Shown one piece after another: positions 1 through 4,609 of a stretch of 11,528 nt of DNA (position 1 is its first letter; every line of letters starts with the position of its first letter). The DNA lies in NCBI GenBank assembly GCA_937875295.1, contig CALLXS010000052.1, forward strand, positions 1 through 11,528, written 5' to 3'. The notes beneath the pieces are model-generated. The model was not told the DNA's origin, ran no database searches, and saw nothing but the letters and a program-made list of their open reading frames with translations. Origin of the DNA: an uncultured bacterium. GTDB taxonomy: Bacteria > Bacteroidota > Ignavibacteria > Kapaibacteriales > UBA2268. The translations under genes were made by a program, and so were the position numbers.

Positions 1-33
1 CCGTGTGGGAGAGTAGGTCGCTGCCAAGTCCTT
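1..33 (+). rRNA. rrf: 5S ribosomal RNA, 3' end only
   Basis: The window opens inside a 5S rRNA. The stretch GTGTGGGAGAGTAGGTCGC followed by TGCC is the conserved 3' portion of bacterial 5S rRNA (the helix IV/V region and the strand that closes helix I). The 5' three quarters lie outside the window. The exact 3' end is not visible and is placed just before the A-run that starts the terminator. The gene is presumably the last one of an rRNA operon read on the + strand. Confidence 0.88.
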
Positions 34-34
34 T

Positions 35-78
35 AAAAAAACTCTCTTACCTAAGATGTGGTGAGAGAGTTTTTTTTT
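35..78 (+). terminator. Bidirectional intrinsic terminator behind 5S rRNA and the lipoprotein gene
   Basis: Positions 35-50 pair with 61-76 (16 bp with one G-U pair), leaving a 10-nt loop at 51-60. The + strand continues into a run of eight T at 71-78. On the minus strand the A-run at 35-40 becomes a T-run. The hairpin can therefore end the rRNA operon on the + strand and the prmA-ppx-lipoprotein operon on the minus strand, whose last stop codon is about 37 nt away. Confidence 0.9.
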
Positions 79-112
79 GTAGAGTTTAAGATGTTGTGAT
101 ATGAAAAAGTTG

Positions 113-775
113 TTATTTTTCAAATTCTACTTCAAGAATATTCATTACACCGCTTATTTGGCTTGTATTATTTCTAAACAATTTAGATACTTCGTCATTT
201 TGATTAAAAGGTTGATTTAAAATTACAGTATCCTGCGAATTTGCACTAATTATTCCATCGTAATTAAAGTTAATAGGTGCTAATTGCATTTGTTCGTTAT
301 TTTTGTCATTTGGACGATAAAAGAACATCAATTCTCCGGCAATTCTTTTAATTGGTTTTGAGTATTTGTTGTCCAATAAGAAATACAAATTATTGAATTC
401 CTTTTTATCTGGAGTGACAGCATTTACTACTCCTAAGAATTTATTGCTTGTATTTAGTCTTAAAATAGAAATATCAGAAATTTTATTTAATTCGTTAATT
501 GTGAATTGATACACATATTCTTTTTCAGAAAGAATTATATCTTTTACAGTTTTGCCTTCAATTGAATCTTTGAAAAAAGATAATCTCTTTAGTCCATTTG
601 AAAGATAAGTTATATTTTCCGCAGAAATTTCTTTATCTTGAGCAATTTTTTGAGCAATGTCAGAAAAATTGTTTATTGTAAACTTTTGATTAAAGACAGG
701 TGATGAATATTCATTTTTTGCACAAGAGAAGACAAATAATATCGAAATTGAAATAATAATGTAGAACTTTTTCAT
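113..775 (-). CDS. Predicted lipoprotein of unknown function
   Basis: This is a 220-residue protein that I cannot assign to a family. With the chosen start it opens with a lipoprotein signal peptide: two Lys after Met, a hydrophobic stretch of Ile/Leu/Phe/Val (residues 4-16), then VFSC with the lipidated Cys at residue 18. The mature part (~203 residues) is polar, rich in Asn, Lys and Ile, has no further membrane segment and is probably exported. A longer frame starting at 814 exists, but the start at 775 has AAGGA placed 8 nt upstream and puts the signal peptide at the N-terminus. The gene follows ppx by 43 nt on the same strand and is the last gene before the terminator at 35-78, so it is likely the distal gene of the prmA-ppx operon. 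A link to polyphosphate or stringent metabolism would be speculation. Confidence 0.8.
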   Translation of the reverse strand: MKKFYIIISISILFVFSCAKNEYSSPVFNQKFTINNFSDIAQKIAQDKEISAENITYLSNGLKRLSFFKDSIEGKTVKDIILSEKEYVYQFTINELNKISDISILRLNTSNKFLGVVNAVTPDKKEFNNLYFLLDNKYSKPIKRIAGELMFFYRPNDKNNEQMQLAPINFNYDGIISANSQDTVILNQPFNQNDEVSKLFRNNTSQISGVMNILEVEFEK

Positions 776-783
776 GTTTTGTA

Positions 784-788
784 TCCTT
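784..788 (-). promoter_or_regulatory. Ribosome binding site that fixes the lipoprotein start
   Basis: On the minus strand AAGGA ends 8 nt before the ATG at 775-773. This is one of only two clear Shine-Dalgarno sites in the window. It lies downstream of the alternative ATG at 814, so it supports the shorter protein. Confidence 0.65.
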
Positions 789-818
789 AAATTTATTTTA
801 TGATTGATTTTCAATTTG

Positions 819-1736
819 TTAAAAAAGTTTTTTATTTAAATAATTTTTAATAATTCCATATCTTAATCCTTTTACGCTTACTACGCAAGGTAAATTATTA
901 AAATATTCTAATGTTGTTTTTAAAATAAGCACTCCGGCAGAGATAATATCTGCTCTACGTGGATGCATATTATATTTTTTAATAATTTCATCGACAGAAT
1001 GAGACAAAATAATATCCCATACATCATTAATTATTTGGGGATATAGTTTAAATAAGTGAATTTTATCATAGTCAAACTCGCTTAGATTCAAATGAATACC
1101 CGCGATAGAGGTAGGTGAACCAGCTACAGCATAAGAAAAGTTACTTATGTTTGCTTTATCTAATAAAGATAAATTTTGCAAGATAAATTTTTTTGCTTTT
1201 ATTAATTCATCATTCTTAGGTGGGTGCGAATTAAAAAACATTTCTTTAATCCTCACAGCTCCAATATTTATACTATATTTATATTCAATTTCATTATTTT
1301 CACCGGTAATAAATTCTGTCGAGCCTCCGCCAATATCAATAATCGTACATCTATTTGTATTTTCTATTGCTCCAATAAACGTAAGGCGAGCTTCTTCATC
1401 TCCAGAAATAATTTCGACTTTTGCATCGAGAATATTTGAAAATATTTCGGCTACTTGTTCTCCGTTAGTAGCATCTCTCATAGCTGAAGTACCGCAAGCA
1501 ATAATTTCATCTACTTTTTCTTCTATGCATATTTTTTTATATTCTTTTAAAATTTCAACAGAGCGGTCGATAGCGTTTTGATTTATTATTTTGTATTGAT
1601 TTACTCCTTCGCCAAGCCTTGCTATGGAATTTTCATCACGAATGTATTTTAAATTATTATTTGAATCAATATCTGCAATTAGCATTAATATTGTGTTAGA
1701 GCCTAAATCAATTCCAGCTATTTTTTTAGTATTCAT
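819..1736 (-). CDS. Ppx/GppA-family phosphatase (exopolyphosphatase / pppGpp phosphohydrolase type)
   Basis: This 305-residue protein belongs to the ASKHA-fold Ppx/GppA family, which removes terminal phosphate from inorganic polyphosphate and/or converts pppGpp to ppGpp in the cytoplasm. Visible hallmarks are the first phosphate loop GIDLGSNT (residues 8-15), the conserved CGTSAMRDA (81-89), SGDEEARL (111-118) with the catalytic Glu pair at 114-115, the second phosphate loop DIGGGSTEF (134-142), AGSPTS (205-210) and HPRRADIISAG near the C-terminus. It has only the two-domain core of about 300 residues and lacks the C-terminal HD-like extension of the ~500-residue E. coli Ppx and GppA. It resembles the short form common in Bacteroidota and Actinobacteria. 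Whether it prefers polyphosphate or pppGpp cannot be read from sequence. It lies 24 nt downstream of prmA, presumably in one transcript. Confidence 0.92.
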   Translation of the reverse strand: MNTKKIAGIDLGSNTILMLIADIDSNNNLKYIRDENSIARLGEGVNQYKIINQNAIDRSVEILKEYKKICIEEKVDEIIACGTSAMRDATNGEQVAEIFSNILDAKVEIISGDEEARLTFIGAIENTNRCTIIDIGGGSTEFITGENNEIEYKYSINIGAVRIKEMFFNSHPPKNDELIKAKKFILQNLSLLDKANISNFSYAVAGSPTSIAGIHLNLSEFDYDKIHLFKLYPQIINDVWDIILSHSVDEIIKKYNMHPRRADIISAGVLILKTTLEYFNNLPCVVSVKGLRYGIIKNYLNKKLF

Positions 1737-1760
1737 AATAGAAAAGTTATGTTTTTAAGA

Positions 1761-2639
1761 TTATTCTGCTTTTAAATGGAGTGCTACCCAATCATCTTCG
1801 AAAATTGATTCGATATGAACGAAGTGATTTGCCTCAGCTCCTTCTAAAATATCTTGATGATGGAATTTCAAAATACCGGAAATCAATAAATGACCTTTAG
1901 ATTTTTTAAGTGATTTATAGAAGATTGGCATTGAAGGAACTACAAGGTTTAAAAATAAATTTGCAGCAATAAAATCAGAATCAGGTAATTCAGTTTCTTC
2001 TATGTCGATATTTTTAATCTCGATTTTATCGCTAAAACCGTTGATTTCGACATTTTCAATCGCATTTTCTATTGACCAAATATTATTGTCGAACGCTAAA
2101 ACTTTACTTGCTCCAAGCAAAGCGGCATAAATAGCAAGAACTCCTGTACCTGTGCCGGCATCTATCCAGAATTTCCCAGGTTGATTAATTTTCTTCATTA
2201 ATCTACAGACTAATCTTGTAGTTTGGTGGTCGCCGGTACCGAAAGACATTTTAGGATTAATTATAATTTTATGTTCTGAATCAATTTCATTTTTCTTCCA
2301 TTCAGGAGTGATTACCAAGTGCTCATCGACTCGAATTGGTTGTACATTATTTTCCCATTCTTCATTCCAATTTTTTTCTTCAAGAGTTTCTTCTTTGATA
2401 ATTTTAGCATCTGGGTCAAATTGATTTATAATTTCAAGAATTTCATTTCTTGTCTCATCGTTATAATCCTTTAATTTAAAAGAAATTACAATTTGGTCGA
2501 GTTTTTCTTCAATACCAGTAAACTTAAAATTTTGTAACAATGCAAATACCATTTCGTAATATTCTTCTTTAAGAGATATGTGCACATTAATATAAGTTTT
2601 AAGCAAACTATTAGTATTATCTGATTTTATATTATTCAT
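1761..2639 (-). CDS. prmA: Ribosomal protein L11 methyltransferase
   Basis: This 292-residue protein has the full PrmA layout: an N-terminal substrate-recognition domain (about residues 15-90) and a class I SAM-dependent methyltransferase domain. It trimethylates ribosomal protein L11. Signature features are WNEEW (91-95) followed by NVQPI, the family motif MSFGTGDHQTTRL (131-143), the SAM-binding loop DAGTGTG (160-166), the acidic residue after the second strand (FDNN, 183-186), AANLFLNLV (225-233) and the C-terminal EDDWVALHL (281-289). Its length matches the family. It is the first gene of the minus-strand operon with the ppx homologue and the lipoprotein, and is divergent from the HAD phosphatase gene. 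No Shine-Dalgarno precedes the ATG, which is typical of this genome. Confidence 0.95.
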   Translation of the reverse strand: MNNIKSDNTNSLLKTYINVHISLKEEYYEMVFALLQNFKFTGIEEKLDQIVISFKLKDYNDETRNEILEIINQFDPDAKIIKEETLEEKNWNEEWENNVQPIRVDEHLVITPEWKKNEIDSEHKIIINPKMSFGTGDHQTTRLVCRLMKKINQPGKFWIDAGTGTGVLAIYAALLGASKVLAFDNNIWSIENAIENVEINGFSDKIEIKNIDIEETELPDSDFIAANLFLNLVVPSMPIFYKSLKKSKGHLLISGILKFHHQDILEGAEANHFVHIESIFEDDWVALHLKAE

Positions 2640-2762
2640 TTGTCAATTAAAATATTAATAAAGAAAAAACGTTCTAAATCTATTAGAATAGTATTTATAA
2701 AATGTTATTAAAAATAGAATTTGATTTTGCATTAATAAATATATGCAAAAATAATAAATTAT
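2640..2762. promoter_or_regulatory. Divergent intergenic region between prmA and the HAD phosphatase gene
   Basis: These 123 very AT-rich bases must hold promoters for both directions. On the minus strand TATTTTTG at 2753-2746 fits the Bacteroidota -7 consensus TAnnTTTG and could serve prmA with a ~100-nt leader, but no well-spaced -33 TTTG precedes it. On the + strand TTTG occurs at 2720-2723 and 2726-2729 without a matching -7 element. No Shine-Dalgarno is seen before either start. The promoter calls are weak. Confidence 0.35.
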
Positions 2763-3287
2763 ATGAAACAAATCGACTTAAAAGCAAAAATTGAGAAAGT
2801 AAAAATTCTCGTTATGGATATCGATGGTACATTGACTGATTCTTCAGTGTTTTATTCTAAAAATGGAGAAGAATTAAAAAGATTTTCTCTTAGAGATGGA
2901 ATGGGAATCGAATTGCTCCATAAAAGTGGAATAAAGACTGCATTTTTGACAAGCGAAAACTCACCAATTGTAATTGCTCGAGCTACGAAATTAAAAATTG
3001 GGAGTGTGATGGTCGGATCTCATAATAAACGAAAAAGCTTAGAAGATTTTTCGCATAATATTGAAATACCTTTAGATGAAATTGCATATTGTGGCGATGA
3101 TGTAAATGATATTTTAGCAATGGAAATAGCTGGGTTTACTTCTTGCCCATCAGATGCAACGGAAGAAGTGCAAAAAATAGTCGACCTAGTTCTTACTAAA
3201 AAAGGCGGAATGGGAGCAGTTAGAGAATTATGCGAAATAATTTTAAAGACACAGAATAAACCAATTACTTTACCAGAAAATTGGTAA
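2763..3287 (+). CDS. KdsC-like HAD phosphatase (type C0), probable sugar-acid phosphate phosphatase
   Basis: This is a 174-residue cap-less HAD phosphatase of the KdsC / nonulosonate-9-phosphate phosphatase family, which acts as a tetramer on phosphorylated 2-keto-3-deoxy sugar acids. Motif I is DIDGTLTD, with nucleophile Asp19 and acid/base Asp21. Motif II is Thr63 in LTSENS, motif III is Lys89 in GSHNK, and motif IV is GDDVND (Asp112, Asp113, Asp116). The C-terminal KKGGMGAVRE (about 147-156) is typical of the family. Glu65 and Lys76 sit where KDN-9-phosphate phosphatase BT1713 has Glu56 and Lys67, whereas E. coli KdsC has Arg in the GR of motif II. That argues for a nonulosonate-type substrate over KDO-8-phosphate (inference from remembered alignments). 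No sugar-acid synthesis gene is adjacent. The next gene, ytxH-like, starts 51 nt downstream, probably in the same transcript. Confidence 0.85.
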   Translation: MKQIDLKAKIEKVKILVMDIDGTLTDSSVFYSKNGEELKRFSLRDGMGIELLHKSGIKTAFLTSENSPIVIARATKLKIGSVMVGSHNKRKSLEDFSHNIEIPLDEIAYCGDDVNDILAMEIAGFTSCPSDATEEVQKIVDLVLTKKGGMGAVRELCEIILKTQNKPITLPENW

Positions 3288-3325
3288 CGTAAATATATAT
3301 AATAAACTAAATTTAAATAATTTTT

Positions 3326-3330
3326 GGAGA
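3326..3330 (+). promoter_or_regulatory. Strong Shine-Dalgarno before the YtxH-like gene
   Basis: GGAGA ends 8 nt before the ATG at 3339. The frame could be extended to a TTG at 3324, but that codon overlaps the ribosome binding site, so the ATG at 3339 is the likely start. A site this strong is an exception in this window and suggests efficient translation. Confidence 0.75.
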
Positions 3331-3338
3331 AAAAGATT

Positions 3339-3740
3339 ATGGACAACAACAATAACAACACTACCAATACTTTCATTATTGGTACTATCATTGGTGGTGC
3401 AATCGGTGCTATTACTGCATTATTATTAGCTCCTAAAAGCGGCAAAGAATTAAGACAAGATATAGCAGACAAATCATCAGAAGTATATGGTAAAGCAAAT
3501 GAATATTACCATAATACTAGCGAAAAAGTATCAGATGCTGTAAAAAATACTTATAATACAAGCATTGATAAAGCTCAAGAATATATGCATACAGCTAAAG
3601 ACCAAGCTAATAACTTTATGTCTAAAGCAGGCGAAACTTTTAACAATGTGAAAAACCAAGCTAATATAGTAAAAGATGCTGCAAAAGAAAGCATAAATAC
3701 TTTCAAAAGCGAAGTAAATAAAACAACTAATCCTGAATAA
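3339..3740 (+). CDS. YtxH domain-containing membrane-anchored protein
   Basis: This is a 133-residue protein. After a short Asn/Thr-rich tail (residues 1-11) comes one membrane segment with small-residue spacing, IIGTIIGGAIGAITALLLAP (about 13-32), then KSGKELRQDI (33-42). This is the hallmark of the YtxH family (a glycine-rich hydrophobic helix followed by APKSGxELR). Residues 43-130 are charged and Ala/Lys/Asn/Glu-rich and should form a long amphipathic helix, with recurring A-K-x-x-A/N and hydrophobic steps resembling LEA-type or apolipoprotein-like helices. The function of the family is unknown; Bacillus relatives are general-stress genes. The next gene encodes a DUF948-like protein, as with ytxG-ytxH in Bacillus. 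The start at 3339 is chosen by the GGAGA site. Confidence 0.85.
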   Translation: MDNNNNNTTNTFIIGTIIGGAIGAITALLLAPKSGKELRQDIADKSSEVYGKANEYYHNTSEKVSDAVKNTYNTSIDKAQEYMHTAKDQANNFMSKAGETFNNVKNQANIVKDAAKESINTFKSEVNKTTNPE

Positions 3741-3790
3741 TTTTATTATAAAAAACAATATCTTTATTATTTTTAAAAGTTAATTTTATT

Positions 3791-4201
3791 ATGAGCTCTA
3801 CACTAGAAATATTTATTATAATTTTCATTATTGCATTAATAATATTAATGTTCCTAATGTATTTTAAATTAGGGAAATTCATCGATTCATTCAGAAACGA
3901 TTTATCTAAACTTACTGGCGAGGTAAATACTCTTACCCGCGACGTAAGCGATGTAAAAGAAAAAATAATAGATACTATGGATTTAGCTGATAAAGTGGTG
4001 GCTCAATCATCTAACATAGTCGATAATGTGAAAATTCAATCCGATAGACTAAATGATGCAATTAATCCACTAATTAATTTGGTAAATGGTTTCTATCATC
4101 GAATAGCTCCCCCAGTAAGACAATCTGCTGGAGTGATTGCCGGTGTGTCTAAGGCTATCAATACTTTCTTTGATAAGACTACTCAAAAGAAATTAAGATA
4201 A
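3791..4201 (+). CDS. DUF948-like membrane-anchored coiled-coil protein
   Basis: This 136-residue protein has an uncleaved N-terminal membrane helix, LEIFIIIFIIALIILMFLMY (residues 5-24), followed by a basic patch. A long helical region (about 28-100) shows hydrophobic heptads and many Asp/Lys, as expected for a coiled coil. A conserved-looking tail follows, with a PP turn (107-108) and AGVIAGVSKAINTFF (113-127). This plan matches DUF948 proteins such as Bacillus YtxG, which are encoded next to YtxH proteins, and the gene lies 50 nt after the YtxH-like gene here too. No enzymatic motif is visible, so a structural or membrane-scaffold role is the simplest inference. No Shine-Dalgarno is seen. 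The terminator at 4267-4301 ends the cluster. Confidence 0.75.
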   Translation: MSSTLEIFIIIFIIALIILMFLMYFKLGKFIDSFRNDLSKLTGEVNTLTRDVSDVKEKIIDTMDLADKVVAQSSNIVDNVKIQSDRLNDAINPLINLVNGFYHRIAPPVRQSAGVIAGVSKAINTFFDKTTQKKLR

Positions 4202-4266
4202 ATATGTAATTTTTCAATAAATTTTATTTACAATTTTAGGATTGGTTAATTCACACTAGAATTATT

Positions 4267-4301
4267 GCTCACTGCTCGAAAGAGCATGTGAGCTTTTTTT
4301 T
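4267..4301 (+). terminator. Intrinsic terminator of the HAD-YtxH-DUF948 cluster
   Basis: The 5' arm GCTCACTGCTC (4267-4277) pairs with GAGCA (4282-4286) and GTGAGC (4288-4293) around a GAAA tetraloop (4278-4281), with a single bulged T at 4287. Eight T follow (4294-4301). It is GC-rich against a very AT-rich background and lies 65 nt after the DUF948-like stop. Confidence 0.92.
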
Positions 4302-4463
4302 ATATATTAATTAAATATTTTAAAAAACAATGAAATTTGGTCTTTGCAGCTTAAAAAATAATTATAATTATTTGCATTGATGAACTTCTTCAATTTATCT
4401 ATTACACTTTATTTTCTATATTCGATATTTAACTTTAAATAGATAGAAAAACCCAAAAAAGTG

Positions 4464-4495
4464 TTAGATTTTAAGCTAAAAAAAACGTAATTTTG
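4464..4495 (+). promoter_or_regulatory. Candidate Bacteroidota-type promoter of gyrA
   Basis: TAATTTTG at 4488-4495 matches the TAnnTTTG -7 consensus exactly. TTAG at 4464-4467, 20 nt upstream, is a weak -33 element (consensus TTTG/TTG). Transcription would start near 4502, giving a leader of about 108 nt. Confidence 0.5.
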
Positions 4496-4539
4496 TAGTC
4501 TATTAATTCACTTAAATAAGTTGAATTTTATCATTTTTA

Positions 4540-4582
4540 AGAAGCAATAAATTAAATTAATTTATTAATAAAAAGTGCTTCT
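4540..4582 (+). promoter_or_regulatory. Potential stem-loop in the gyrA leader
   Basis: AGAAGCA (4540-4546) can pair with TGCTTCT (4576-4582). Inside it lies a perfect 21-nt inverted repeat (4546-4555 and 4557-4566, centre 4556). The inner stem is all A/T, so it may matter more as a DNA palindrome than as RNA. It sits 27 nt before the gyrA ATG. Function is unknown. Confidence 0.4.
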
Positions 4583-4609
4583 ATCTTTAAAAAACTATCA
4601 GTAAAAATA

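Larger units (their letters stand above)
4302..4609 (+). other. gyrA upstream region without a gene
   Basis: These 308 bases between the terminator and gyrA hold no convincing gene. The only + strand ATG frames are 16 and 20 codons long (the latter at 4380-4442) with no ribosome binding site. Visible elements are a 17-nt near-palindrome at 4377-4393 (arms TTGATGAA and TTCTTCAA, 7 of 8 matched), a candidate promoter at 4464-4495 and a long hairpin at 4540-4582. The length suggests that gyrA has its own regulated promoter and a leader of about 100 nt. Confidence 0.5.

Noticed and set aside
776..814. Longer N-terminus of the lipoprotein
   Set aside because: It would place 13 polar residues before the signal peptide, and the only ribosome binding site lies inside this extension, matched to the ATG at 775.
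1147..1581. 144-codon + strand frame opposite the ppx homologue
   Set aside because: It is the antisense shadow of a clear Ppx/GppA gene and has no family resemblance of its own.
4380..4442. 20-codon ATG frame (MNFFNLSITLYF...) in the gyrA upstream region as a leader peptide
   Set aside because: No ribosome binding site, low-complexity A/T-driven composition, and it ends before the candidate gyrA promoter, so it would not be in the gyrA transcript.
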